From assembly GCA_947179155.2 (NCBI GenBank), contig OX359265.1, positions 56,617,040 through 56,681,039 on the forward strand: a stretch of 64,000 bases of DNA, read 5' to 3'. Numbering within the stretch: the first letter of the stretch is position 1; each line of letters starts with the position of its first letter. This document shows positions 22,807 to 35,559 of the stretch, piece after piece. The notes under the pieces are model-generated. The model was not told the DNA's origin, made no database searches, and saw nothing but the letters and a program-made list of their open reading frames with translations. The translations under genes were made by a program, and so were the position numbers. Source of the DNA: Hedera helix (Eukaryota; Streptophyta; Magnoliopsida; Apiales; Araliaceae).

Positions 22807-25800
22807 ATGAATTCGAATCCGGAAACCGATGTCTCCACCAGATCGTAAGCTTTCGCCTTCTAATTTCAACTCCCAACTTGTCTGCAAATTCTTGGCTCTA
22901 TAATTTCCCCCTTGTTGACTGCAATCAAACACAGAGCTGATGATACTCATAGTTCCTCAATACAAACTGTTGCAGGCCGAAGAGCGTATATAAGGATCCA
23001 GATGATGGGCGCCAACGGTTCTTGCTTGAATTGGAATTCGTGCAATGTCTCGCTAATCCAACTTACATCCACTGTATGTTTTGAATACATAATGTACACA
23101 CACCTGTTTATGTGTATCTATCAATCTTATCTTTGTGTTTATAGTGGAAAGTTCAGGATCTATCATCAGTGGGAAGGCAAATTTTGTTGGAGTATTTTTT
23201 TAAAAGATTATTTTGGCACGAAGTAGATACCGAAGCCAAAAAATATGGGTAAAAGATGAAAATTCATTTAAGTAACGGTATCATCCTTAGTCCTTTAGTC
23301 ATTGTAATTCTTCCTTTTTAGTGAAAACAATTATTTGGTCATTGGAAACATGGAAATTGTATTATTCCCTTTTCTCGAAATGGAGAGAGCATTCTCTTTT
23401 TAAGATGTTCTAAAATGAGAGGTAACTGCCAACATCCAAAGCATCCATTCTTATTGTGTTTTAGTTTATTTCTTTATATGCTGAAGCCAATTTCCTTGTA
23501 AACTAGAGTTCACCGCCAAGATCCAATGCATCCAATCTTTTTGTGTTTAAGTTTGTTTCTTTATATGGTTAAGTCAATTTCCTTGTAAACTATTCTAATT
23601 GATAACAGAAGACCATGCGACTGTGGTTCACATGTGCAATGAGTGAATAGGGGGCGCACACACAATACCCTAGAAACGCTCATTGTGCAAGGCAATAGAT
23701 AAAGTATGTTTGAGTGACCCCAAATGAGATCACTGCCTTCATTGAATTTCGAATGTGTGACTAGTACCTTGAAAAACACTTATCAAAAGGCCCACTAAAA
23801 CTTGAGTTTTTTCTTTCAAAAATGACTCTCATTTTGGACGGAATAATATATAATATAGTTTTGTAGAGTTTTATTTGCTGGATAGAATATCTTATATTGT
23901 AAGGAAATTTTTAAAGGGATTTTTATTTAGTCAATGTTATATTTTATATTTGAGGTTGGGTGCTAATAACGTTATAATGAATAAATACTCATTAAGAGGA
24001 AAACAGAGGTTGGAGGATTCTATCACTACTTCATTTTGTAGTTTATACATTTAAAGCATATATCACTTAGCAGCATTGGCTATCATTCGCTTACACAAGT
24101 CAACGCGTTTCATTATGTTTCTCGGTATCAGCCGGAAAATCTTAGCTTTATTAAATTACCCATAAAACGAACACCTTGGGTTGGTTTTGCTGTTTTAATA
24201 TCATGTGATTCTATTGTATTACAGTTTGTGGGAAATAAAATCTACTTGGCATTAGATAAATTATTTAGAGGTGCATTCGAAACTATGCAGTACTGGACTA
24301 ATTAATGGCATATTTGTAAATATGTTGACACCCCCAAAAAAGAGATTCATTAAGAACTTAGAGAGAGAGAGAGAGAGAGAGCAAGGCAGCCCATTATTCA
24401 TGAATTTTCATTAAGCTTATTGTCCATTTGTAATGGGGTAGTTATGATGACATCTTCATACCCATTTTCTGACCTTATCAAAAGAGCCTTGTAAATCTCA
24501 GCAGTTTCACTAAATGATGTTCAAGATTAAGTACCTAAGGCATCTTTGAGTTCTCTGGTTATTCTTGATCTTCTGATTTTAATTGGTGGTATGGTGCAAA
24601 AGATTTAATTCATTCCAACAATGTAGTAGGACTGTGGGAGAAAGTGATCTTCGAACATGAGATTCCAAAACTGGAACCAAAACAAATCTTCCTTAACATC
24701 ACAAACAAACATGCATAAATGGTCAAAATGCTCACCTGATTCTTGTTTATTTTACTTGACAGTTGACTGTTAGTGAGCTCAATGCACAGTTGGGGTTTAA
24801 CATAGAAAATATGACATATCAATATATTTACAAATATGCCACTAATTGATTAAAAATTATTTAGTTTGTTTGACCTATAGGTAACTTAATTATATTTCAA
24901 GTAGATGTTATTCCCCATACAGTTCATTATAAAATGTGATAGGCAAATTCTGATTGCAGATTTGGCTCAAAACCGTTATTTTGAAGATGAAGCTTTCATT
25001 GGCTACTTGAAATACCTTCAATATTGGCAACGACCAGAGTACATAAAGTTTATAATGTGAGCTTATTACCTTTGTGTCTTGATAACTTACTACTTAGTGT
25101 TTTACTTTTGTTACTTGGATGGAAGTTGTAGCTGTAAAGTCATCTTTATGATGTTATCTACTATCTTAGTTTTCTCCTCTTTGTCTCTCCCATCCCTGCT
25201 TTTTGGCCAGTTAATGGGATTATTATTGCGGGGGTAATACTTCAATTATAATTACTCTGTTTTGGTATGATCAGGTATCCGCATAGTCTCTTCTTTCTTG
25301 AACTTCTCCAAAATGCAAATTTCCGCAATGCAATGGCACATCCTGTGAACAAGGTACATCGTAAAGACATACATTTTCTTTATTATTTTCTTTATTGTTA
25401 TTTTTATACCTTCGCTTCTCGTAATGATTTTTTATTCTGAATACTTTCCGCTCCAATAGCTGTGTGAATTTGATAACATTGTTTAACTCATTCTTTTGTT
25501 ACTATTGAGTAGAGACTGGTCATCACTTTGGTTTCTTAGATAATTGCACTCATATATTGACATGGGTAATTTTTCTTGATGTTTATCATGATTCTACAAA
25601 AAGTCAAATATATTATGCGTATACCATTTTGGATTTCCTCTTATTAATGTATTCCCCTCGCCTATTGGCGTCAGTTATAAACACTAGCACCTTGAATACT
25701 CACACTACCGTACTACTGACCTATGGATTCAATTATCAGCAGGATGACTATTTTGATTGCCATTACCTTAGCTGATGTCATAATTATGGCAGATTGATGA

Positions 25801-26365
25801 ACACTTCCGCTTTTCCTTGCAAAGAATGTTATTTATTTCTGGTGTTAATCTTTTTTCAGCCTTCTGATATCATTTATACCTTATGGAATTTGTAGGAATT
25901 GGCACACAGGCAACAGTTTTATTTTTGGAAGAACTATAGGAACAATCGGCTGAAGCATATCTTACCAAGACCCCTTCCTGAACCTGTTGCTGTGCCCCAA
26001 TCTACTGCTCCACCTCCAGCGCCTATTCCGCTAATGGCTAATGCTGTTGCTGCTTCTTCTGCTCCAGTTCCTACTTCGGCTGCTGGACCGATTTCTTCTC
26101 CTATGCAATATGCCATTCCCTCTGGATCTGTTTTTGCAAAGAATGATCCCAGGAACAGTGCTGTTGATCGAAGAAAGAGAAAGTACATTTTCTATCCTTT
26201 TCCTTTTTCCCTTTCCTGTTGGTAATTGACCAATTCTCTGTTGACTGATTGGCTTGGTGTATAGTTTTAGTAACTAAAAGCCAAACAACTTAAGTTTTTA
26301 CATATAAGATGATGTAAAACAACTTTATGATACATCATGCTGCCTTCTACAGGAAAGATTGCTGA
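22807..26365 (+). CDS. MED31: Mediator of RNA polymerase II subunit 31 (6 exons)
   Basis: Exons are 22807-22844, 22976-23073, 24960-25056, 25275-25353, 25896-26182 and 26353-26365; they give 203 aa. MED31 (yeast Soh1) is a middle-module subunit of the Mediator complex that bridges transcription factors and RNA polymerase II in the nucleus. The conserved Soh1 core lies at about residues 20-120: DPDDGRQRFLLELEFVQCLA, NPTYIHYLAQNRYF, FIGYLKYLQYW, RPEYIKFIMYPH, FFLELLQNANFR and the FYFWKNYRNNR motif. A Pro/Ala-rich low-complexity tail follows, ending DRRKRKKDC. Split codons at exon joins (Ser, Tyr, Met, Lys) all restore conserved residues, which confirms the junctions. Introns are 131, 1886, 218, 542 and 170 bases. 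The gene looks intact. Confidence 0.95.
24359..24381. repeat. (AG)n microsatellite in MED31 intron 2
   Basis: A run of about eleven GA dinucleotides sits in the 1.9-kb intron. The remainder of that intron has no recognisable element. Confidence 0.9.
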
Positions 26366-26605
26366 TTGACTTGTCTATTAAGGCACAACTTTGTGATGGG
26401 GGACATACATTACAGAAGGTTATATCTTCCGTCTGTCATAAGTGATAAGATTATATGTAGAGAAGGTGCAAGTTCTGCTGTCATCGATTTTGAACTTGTA
26501 ACTAATTATACCCCGACTATTATCACTTCAAGATTATGTTTTCCGTTCGCCTTGTTGAAGTCAAGTTGTATGCGTTTTCGTATTTTCTTCTAGTTTCTTG
26601 TGGTA

Positions 26606-27088
26606 TCAACTCGTCTTTTGATTGCATCTAAAAACATCAATGCGCCTAAAAACATCTCTCTCGACATAGCACACCAAACAGTCGGTGAGAAAGTCATTTC
26701 CCATCTTGTTGCGCAAATCTGTCTTAACAATATTCATCGCATAAAATACTCGTTTCACACTAACAGTCGCAACAGACCAAACTAAAGCCAACTTGATAAG
26801 AAGATATACCAAATAAAAAGTAGTGTGATATCCCACCTCAACCATATTAGTTGCAAGTTCTCCGACATCTTATAGTTTAGAAAATCTTGCATTTCCTCTC
26901 ATTTCAGAAATCCACATCTTTAATTGTTCTTTAAGTTCCATTCGATCATCCATTGAAAAGTCTTGTGGATATAGCTCTGCAAGACGAACCAACTTTGGAA
27001 GACTAAAATTGGATAACGAATTCTTAGGATCAAGTACGTACAAATAATTTTCCTGCTGGGGTGAGACAATTTTTTCGTGTTTGTTCAT
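26606..27088 (-). pseudogene. hAT-type (ZMYM1/TTF-like) transposase C-terminal fragment
   Basis: Two adjacent minus-strand segments in different frames (27088-26870 and 26845-26606) read as the C-terminal part of a plant hAT transposase of the TTF/ZMYM1-like group. The first contains LPKLVRLAELYP and ends in GNARFSKL. The second has the dimerisation region (VYLLIKLALVWSVATVSVKR, MNIVKTDLRNKMG, DCLVCYVERDVF). A frameshift or stop separates the two, and the catalytic N-terminal part is missing. It begins 240 bases after the MED31 stop, on the opposite strand. It is a decayed remnant with no expected activity. Confidence 0.75.
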
Positions 27089-27399
27089 GTCATGAATTTA
27101 TATATTGATTAATTCTCAGTTTTGAGTAATGTATGCTGAATTACAATTGAAAAATATATTAATATATGAGAATAGATAAAATTATAAGAGGATTTTATTT
27201 ATTAGACATCTCTCCAAATGATTTATCATTAATATTAATCCCTATAATTGACGATAAAAAAGTTGACTTACATAAATATCACAATATAAATCATTTTCTT
27301 TTAAAGATATTGACTATAACATATAGTCTATTACCAGAAATAATAAAAATTTACAAAAAAAGGGTATATTTAGTGTGTGATATTTGTGTCTAGTGAACT

Positions 27400-30330
27400 G
27401 CACGGCAAGAACATGTATAGCACCAGTCTTACATGTGAAGTACTTTAATTGAAATTGTGAATAACTCATATTTTTTGTTTCGATTTTATTTACAGTTTAA
27501 AATCAACAGTTCATCAGAATATTTGATTGGCATAAAGGGGGCTGACACCTATATATCCATCTTTAATTCTTTATGTATTTGACACAACAATTTATAAAAA
27601 TTCCTGTTTAAACTTCTTTATGCATTTACAAATGAATAAAAATCTTATAAAACACATAATATATATAATTTATGCCGTTATGCACCCAGCACCAAGATAA
27701 AATACATAAAATATATATACTCCCTTCCGATGACAGGGGGTCCGTGGACCCCCAGGACCCCCCTCCCCTCAGCCACTGTCCATAAGTTTATATATATAAT
27801 ATATATATGTTTGTGTTCTGGATGACGGTGAAATCTGTAACCACTAACCTTACGGTGTGCATATGATAAAACTCCGGGTGGACGGAATACCCCAACAACC
27901 ATATATAGGGTAAATTCCATAGTAAAATGTGTGGGTGGCCTCATGGAGATCATATTTTTTGCAAAGTTTGAATTCTTGACCGTAGGAACATTTTCAGAAG
28001 CTACGGATTGAGAGTGCAATGGGTTCTTCAGCACCTACCTCTAAACAGGTAAACAGGTAACTAACAAGCTTGTCGGAAATAAATTAATCACAATTGGTTA
28101 TTTTCTGGTGAATACCAGTGGTACTTGCCCGGTGAATTTCATATCTGTAGCACTGTTTCAACAAAAGATAGCTTTTTTAAGTTTTAAAAGTATCTCTCAG
28201 CCCTGAAAGTCTGTGATACCCGGTTGACCACCGTCTAATTTCATAGCTTTGAACTATAGCCAAGTTCATTCATGTTCATCTGACAGTTAAAATACGAACT
28301 ATTAGTGGGACCTTGTTCAAAGGACCTGGTAGCAGCAAAAGTCCAGTGGGAGCGTGTTCGATATTACAGTAACCTCTTTCTTGTTAAAGCTTAATTTTAC
28401 TAATTTTTGTCTTGTGTGATTGCAGATTGGGTACTTGCGGGATTTAAGTTGCACTGTGGTCCCTACATCTGGTCTCCCCATGCTTCTCGTTTGATCGAGT
28501 AATACAAATCATTGTAATTTGTAACTTTTGGTCACTTATTTTTTATTATTGCTATATATATATATATACACACACATATAAAGAAAATTACAAAAATAAA
28601 AAATAACATATAAAATAATGCAAGTTTATTGAGAGTTTTATACTCTATTCCCAGAATGTGAGATTTACTTAGTTATATTTGAGATATTTGATTATGTGAT
28701 TCATTGTCTTTGCAAATATATCCTTCCACAATTAGGGCTTTTTTAAAAATAAAAAGAAAGAGAGAATAAGTATTTGACCTAGTAAATTTATTTTATTATA
28801 AAATATTTTGTCTGTTCTACAATATTAGTCTAATTTAACTCTTTTTTTAATCAATTTATGAAATTTAATATTTACAATTAACATGAATTTTTTTAATTTT
28901 ATTAATACAATAGCTAACTTAATAAATTAATTAAGAAAGTGTTACTATGTACAGATTTGTTGTTTTGTTTAAGGCCCAGAAAAAGTTTTTTGTTTAGGCT
29001 AAATCGAGGGGTACTGTAGTCCTTATGTTCTTAATGCTCATAACTAATAGAAGGCTATACATACATGCGATTTTTAAAATTGGCCAAAATGCCCTCTTTA
29101 AAAATTTCACTAGAGATTTTTTGTTTTGCGTAAGAGGTTATTGGGGCTGTGTTTACATGTAAGAAGTGCATCTTAATCAATGTCTTCCTCTCTTGTACCT
29201 GTTTGAGTTGAATATGGAAATATAAGAGATAATAACATGTTTTATGCTGAGGAATTCTTGACATAAACATCCATAGCGGATAAATTAAATCGCTCTGGCG
29301 CATAATTAATTTTATAATGGAATTGATTTTCAAACAACTTAAGGAATTTAGCAATACAATCACGTACTTGAGATTATAATTAATAATCACAACAACTGAT
29401 GAATCTTAGGCATGTGGCTTTAACTCTACGAATTGATGAACCCAATAGTGATTCAGCAGCTTTTTACCCATAATGAGTTATTGATTGAGGTGAACAATAA
29501 ATCAAAAATAATCGAATAACAGATCGAGTTGAATTAAATATTTTAATAATGTGTTGAATTTTTTAAAGTAATCGTCCATACTATTAAAATACGGAATTTA
29601 GAGGGTATTTCGGTCTTTTGAATCCGCACAACTAAAGAGTGGGTTCCCCAAAATTAAAGTGCGAATGAATGATATTTTTATCTGTTAAATTTAAGATTAG
29701 ACTACTATAATTTATTATAAGGATAAACTTAAATTTAGGTGATTATGGATTAACCCCATACATTATATATCTATATATGATTTTACAATATTTTATTCAT
29801 TGGGAAGATTTATGATCTAAAGTATTAAATGAAAAATTAGGAGCAACAAAGCAAAGAGGAAGAGGGTAATCTCGTCCACTGTTAATTTTGGCCGACAAAA
29901 TTCATTATGGTTAAGTAACTTATTAAAAAGGCAAACAAATTTTCTATATCATCAATTAAATTAATTTTAACATTTTACCATTTCATCACTCAAAATTAGG
30001 TTATTTGAGTTATTGTCATAGCTAATTAAATGTGACAATTATTGTCATAATTTTTTAAACTATTGTCACAATCAACTAGATGTCACAATTGAATTATTAT
30101 AACAACCAAGTAATCGAGACAATTATCGTCATAATTTTTTAAACTATTGTCATAATTAACTAGATGTCACAATTACAGTCATAATTTTTATTCTCGATGT
30201 ACGACAAGATTTTCGGTTTATGGCGATCCAAAATGGATTTTTAATAGAAAGGAAACATGTTACATATACATAGAACGAACACAAATCGAAACGAAATCAA
30301 CAAGAAGATATAAACTCTACAATAGGTTAT
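27400..30330. other. intergenic AT-rich region with unassigned open frames
   Basis: No gene is supported. A GC-rich inverted repeat (GGGGGTCC GT GGACCCCC) lies at 27736-27753. A 118-codon minus-strand frame (28034-27678) resembles nothing I know. A (TA)n/(CA)n tract lies at about 28554-28580. A two-copy 85-bp tandem repeat occupies 30033-30195. Confidence 0.4.
30033..30195. repeat. two-copy tandem repeat, period 85 bp
   Basis: Copies begin GACAATTATTGTCATAA (30033) and GACAATTATCGTCATAA (30118) and stay colinear through CTAGATGTCACAATT. Short TGTCA/TGACA inverted motifs recur throughout. The second copy is slightly incomplete. Confidence 0.75.
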
Positions 30331-30337
30331 GCAATGC

Positions 30338-31722
30338 ACAAAAGGCCTACGGCCCACAGGCCGGCCTGGCCTGGCCTGAGCCCGGCCTGGTCAAAGCCCG
30401 GACCGAGCCGGTCCGGCCTACAGTCTTTGAACAGGCTGTTATTTTGACGTAAAAGCCCGGCCTGGCCCGGTCTACCAAAAAGCCCGGCCTGGCCCACGAA
30501 AAAGCCCGGCCTGGCCCGGCCTACGAAAAAGCCCGGCCTGGCCCACGAAGACCGGCCTGGCCCGGCCTACAAAAAAGCCCGGCCTGGCCTACGCAGAGGA
30601 CCGGCCCAGCCCAGCCTGCCCAGCCTAGCTAATTCATTTTAACTATAGACTATAACTTGATATATATAAGCAGCAAAAAGACGGATGAAGGGAAGAAATA
30701 GTTCATTTTAGGGAGATAATAAACTTTGAAAAACTTTGTTTGGCTTTTCTGTTCATTGTACTAATCACAATTGGTTGACAAATCCGGTTAATGTTGTACA
30801 ACTTTTTCAGTTTCAAAATAGAATTAATTAATTTAGGTATTCTAAAATTAATTTTAAAATATATTTAAATTTAAATTGATTCAATATAATTATAAATTAT
30901 CTAAAAATATACTACTCAAATATTCAAGATTAATTTTTTTAAAAAGTTAGATAAATAAATTCATCAATAATTTTCTTTATCTGGCAGGGTATTGGATGAA
31001 AAGAGAAGTAGACTTAGCTTAGAATCGTTGGAGATATGCATTTATTATAGAGATTATTTTTCCGCATAAAGAATAGTACAAGATGTAATAGACGATCAAG
31101 ATAGCTCAGAAGATCTCGAAGTTAGAGTAAAAACTGACGAAATTGTACATCCATGAATATTGAAGATATATATTTTTTCTTAAGACTGAAGATATGTTTC
31201 TTGAAGATATAACGAAGAGATAAATTTTGAAGATAGGAAGATACATTTTTTGAAGATTTGAATTTTGAAGACATTTTAAAAATATTTTGAAGCAAAATAT
31301 TTGTAACCGACTCATTATTTATTATTGATTAATTACTCATTTTTAATTTTTTGTCAATACATTTAATTAATATAGTAGTTAGTTTATTTAATATTTATAT
31401 TTCACATTAAAAATTAGTTGATTACATTTTTAGGCCTGGCCTGACCCGGCCCGGCCCAAGGACTAGCCTGGCCTACCCTGGGCCGGCCCCGGCCCGGCCC
31501 GGCCTAAAGCCTGGCCCGGCCCGGCCCGGCCTAAAGCCTGGCCCGGCCCGGCCCGGCCTAAAGCCTGGCCCGGCCCGGCCTACAGGCCTCAAAAGGCCAG
31601 ACTTCGATCGAGAAGCCCGGCCCGGCCTGCAGGCCCAAAAGTCAAAGCCCGGCCTGGCCTGGTCAACGGCCAAAGCCTACCAGGCCCAGGCCAGGCCGGA
31701 CCAGTCCGGCCTACTGTGCATA
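30338..31722. mobile_element. GGCC-rich-ended non-autonomous element, probably hAT-type
   Basis: The ends are built of repeated GGCCTGGCC / GCCCGGCC motifs (30350-30630 and 31430-31715), and the 800-bp centre is AT-rich. Outer ends ATGCACAAAAGGCC and GGCCTACTGTGCAT are near inverted copies. The design matches the element at 56383-57197, whose 8-bp target duplication points to hAT. Here I could not find a clear target duplication, so the exact boundaries are approximate. No transposase is encoded. Confidence 0.6.
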
Positions 31723-32245
31723 CAACGTGCCAGCACTTCAAGAAGTTGTCAGATTGATTGCCGCCACTTTTAACTTTATGTCAAGTCAATTAGTAAAATT
31801 CTTAAAATTTGGAATCAATGCGATGCATGTATGTTTTGGATGCTACAAGGTTTGTAAGTATACTTGAAATAGTTTACAACAATAATAATTGTATTATATA
31901 AAATAAATTTATATTAATTTAAAATTTTACAAATTAATATGAAAAAAAGAAATCAAAATAAAACTCTTTTTATGAAACTAGGGAGTAATGGATTTTATAT
32001 TTTAAACTTTTGTCATATTCTCGACAAAGCAAGCAGACAACAGAGATGATGGCATATGAATCAAAATACATAAACATAATTTTAGTAGACTAGTTGAGCA
32101 ATTATAGCTCGAGTAGTTGGCGTATAGTATTTACTTTTCTATTAGTATTATATTTCTGGAAACACATGGTTATTTACCCCCGGGAACTTTTTATAATAAT
32201 ACCACACATCAAGGTGCAGGATTGGTGGATTAAAGTAGTACCTGC
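31723..32245. other. AT-rich spacer before the copia element
   Basis: No gene or repeat is supported. The last five bases, CCTGC (32241-32245), serve as the left target duplication of the copia element. Confidence 0.5.
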
Positions 32246-32633
32246 TGTCACAAATTAGTGCATTTTATTTTTATGTTTTAGTTTCGCTATTTAGTTATTA
32301 GTGTGTTTTTTTGAATAAGTCAAGCCTTTGGTTGTTGAGGTGTAATAGTAGTTATTTTGTTATCTAAATTTATGCAGTTGATTAGGTCTTTTAGGAGTCA
32401 ATTTCTACTGAAGTTAGTAATGTTGTTAGCTATTTTGTTGTAACAATTGATAGTGGTAGGAGTGGGATCATTAGCTTCTATGATTTCTGTTTTCTATAAA
32501 TTTGTAAGTGATAATCAGCAGTCGGTAGAAATAAGAAACCAAGTTTTCATCTTTGTTATTCCTTTTTACCTTCTTCGTTCTCTTGTGATTGAGTGGTGTA
32601 TTCATTTTCTACAAAATCTCTTTTTTGTTTACA
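32246..32633 (+). repeat. 5' LTR of the copia element (388 bp)
   Basis: It starts TGTCACAAATTAGTGCAT and ends TTTTGTTTACA, directly followed by the initiator-Met primer-binding site. It is colinear with the 3' LTR at about nine bases in ten by eye. Confidence 0.88.
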
Positions 32634-32727
32634 TGGTATCAGAGCCCAAGGTTAAAAGGTGAGGTTTTTTTTTTTTTTTTTTGTAAACAAGGTGTTTGTT
32701 GTTTTTCTTAGTATCGTGACAACTAAG

Positions 32728-34771
32728 ATGGAGTTCAACAACAGTGGCAGTAGTTCCACTCAATATGGTATTGAGAAGCTTGTAGGCACAAACTACAAAT
32801 ATTGGCGATTGTGCATGAAAGCTTACCTTCAAGATCAAGACTTGTGGGATCTTATTTCCAGCATTAATTCAAAATCGAAAGAGACTCCGGAAAATGCTAG
32901 ACCGTGTCGAAAATGGAAAATCAAGTGCGATAAAGCTCTATTTGCACTTCGAACATCAATCAGTAAAGATTATATTGATCATGTTCGAAATGAGGATTCG
33001 CCAAAAAAGTGTAGGACACTTTAGCAACATTTTTCAACAAGAAGAACACAGCTCGGTTACAGTTGTTTGAGAATGACCTTGCAATGCAAACACAAGAAGG
33101 TATGTCAATTTCAGAATATTTTTTAAAGATTAAAAATCTATGTTTTAAAATTTCAGAATTAGATGTTGATGAGAATATTAACGAGGCAAGATTAAAGAGC
33201 TTTTTAATTCGCGGATTAAAGAAAGAATACATACCTTACATTAACTCCATTCAAGGGTGTCCTCTTCAACCATCAACTGAAGAATTAAAGAACTTTTTTG
33301 CCAATCAAGAAGCCTTGGCAAAGCAAATGTCTCTAAAATTGGTGTATGAATCAAACAATGTTCTCTTTTCAAAAGAAAAGCCCGAGGAGAAACAAGGTTC
33401 AAAGGGGACTCCAACTAACAATAAGCATCTTTAAGGGAGTTCAACTTCGAAAAGGGATAATGCTGAAAAATGGAAAAATGTCAAATATCATCGATCTGGA
33501 AATTTAGGCCACGTCAAGAAGTTTTGTCGTGTAAAACACAATAACGATAATGCAAAAATGGTGTCACAAACTGTTGATGAACCAAAGTAGGAACAACGTT
33601 TCTCAAATACAGAATTAGAGAGCAATCCTTGAGCTTATATGGCTTCCATCAATTATGAGAAGGAGTGGATCATAGACTCTGGTTGTTTACATCCTGTATG
33701 TGGAAATGATTCGCTTTTCTCAGATTTGTATCAACATAATGGAGATCAAATAATTGTCACAGCTTATAATTCTATGCATCCAGTCATAAAGGAAGGGATT
33801 ATAAAGGAAGGTAATTTTGACAGTGTTTATCATGTGCCAGGCTTGAAGAAAAATCTAGTTTATGTTCCTCAAATAACAGATTCTGGAAAATATGTTCTGT
33901 TCAGCGCAAATGATGTGAAGGTTCTGGATAATGTGAATAATATAGTTGATGATGTTGTTCTTATTGGAAAGAAGAAAGATTCCTTATATTTCATGTTAGT
34001 AGTATAATGTGCAGAAAACAAGTCGAAGTGACAGTACATCAATTTGGCATGCACGATTGGGCCTCGTGGACTATTAAATGCTGCAACAAATTTGTTCAAT
34101 GAATCTTCTTTATGGTGTTTCAGTTATTAAATGTGTCAACAGAGGCGTGGTTTGCCAAGGCTATTAATATGGCAAATCACATGTCCTTCTATTTAACAAT
34201 TCAAAAAATCGAAGGAAGAATCGATTTGAATTAGTTCACGCGGATTTGATGGGACAAACTACAACTCCAAGTTATAATGGATTTCATTACATAATGGTGA
34301 TTGTTGATGATTTATCAAGGTCTTCTTGGGTGTATTTCTTGAATGAGAAAAGTGAGGCCTTCACAAAGTTCCTGGAATTCCAAAGCACTATCAAGAGGGA
34401 GTTTAGTTCAAAGATTGGATGCTTAAGAACTGATAATGGAGGGGAATTCATGTCCAAAGAATTTTTCTAGCATTGTGATGTTAAAGTGATAATGCGACAA
34501 ATGTCTTGTCCAAACACTCCACTACAAAATGGCGTTGTTGAAAAGAAAATTGTGCATCTTTCGAGTGTAAGCTTATCTTGGTTACATGACAAAAATCTTT
34601 TACGGGAACTGTAGGCGGAACCTATGCAATGTGCTTGTTATGTCACCAATTGTTTACCTCATTGGTTAGGTACTAAATCTTCTTTTGAGTTTTTATATAA
34701 TATAAAACCAAATGTTAATTATTTTTTTATTTTTTGTTCTATTTGCTATGTTCAAGTTCCAAAAAGCGATA
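32728..34771 (+). pseudogene. copia gag, protease and integrase part (degenerate)
   Basis: The ATG at 32728 opens a copia Gag (YGIEKLVGTNYKYWR). The frame breaks near 33024 and again at 33434. The zinc-knuckle region (about 33480-33535) keeps GHVKKFC, but its first two cysteines are replaced (YHRS), so it could not bind zinc normally. A protease motif IDSGC lies near 33670. The integrase core retains HADL, RTDNGGEF and the PLQNGVVEKK motif, meaning the Asp-Asp-Glu positions remain, but several stops interrupt it. Coding sequence stops at 34771-34781, where the inverted-repeat element inserted within a codon run that resumes at 40907. Confidence 0.88.
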
Positions 34772-34781
34772 GAACTAAATT

Positions 34782-34925
34782 GGTAAAATTATGATTTGAC
34801 CCGTTGAAGTTAGCACGTTTTACTTAATACACCATTGAACTTTTAATTTTTTAAATTACCACATTAAACTAATTAAAATTTTGTAATTAGGACATTCTGT
34901 TAAATAAATTGGATGGACGTTAACT
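34782..34925 (+). repeat. left terminal inverted repeat
   Basis: It pairs with the reverse complement of 40753-40896 with about 80 percent identity by eye, up to AAATAAATTGGATG. Confidence 0.85.
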
Positions 34926-35559
34926 CTTTTTTTCTATGTGGCTATGTAAAAAAAAGATGACTAGAAATGACATGAAAAACATATGGTAGCCACTTCAAAT
35001 TAAAAAATAAAATATAAGGTTCACTATGTCCCTAAATGTTTATCATCTTCAACTTTCAGACGGGTTAACCCGACCCACACACTTGCAAAATAGGTTCATA
35101 ACTCTCTCATTTTAACTCAAAATTATATAAATAATATGTCAAAATTTTCGTGTGGATGAAACTTATCAATACATGTTATTTATTTTGCACAAAGAAGCCA
35201 AATGTTGAGCAGATCTTGGAAAGAACAGAGGTGAAATTATCATAACTTTTTTGAAGATCTACTACTATTACCACAACCACCACAGTACCTCCACCACTGC
35301 CACTACCGCTACTACTATTACTGTACCTTTGTGTTTGATCTTCTTGAGACATTATCGGTATTAACCATCTAATTATCAAAAATTATAAAAACAGAACCCA
35401 AAAGCTAGTATATATATTACCATGATTCATCAGCCAGACCCAAAATCTTAAAAATCAAAATTTAATGGTTTGGGAGATTACTCAAATGGAAAATCTCGAA
35501 CCCCATATTTCAAAATTCAAACTTAAATGCAAATCTAGAGCTACTATTTAAATGGTTTC

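Noticed and set aside
27678..28034. 118-codon minus-strand frame with a donor-like site
   Set aside because: No recognisable family, its end runs into simple TA/GC-rich sequence, and no partner exons could be found.
30290..31760. CAAGAAG on both sides of the first GGCC element as a target duplication
   Set aside because: The resulting ends would not be inverted repeats, and the 7-mer is likely to occur by chance.
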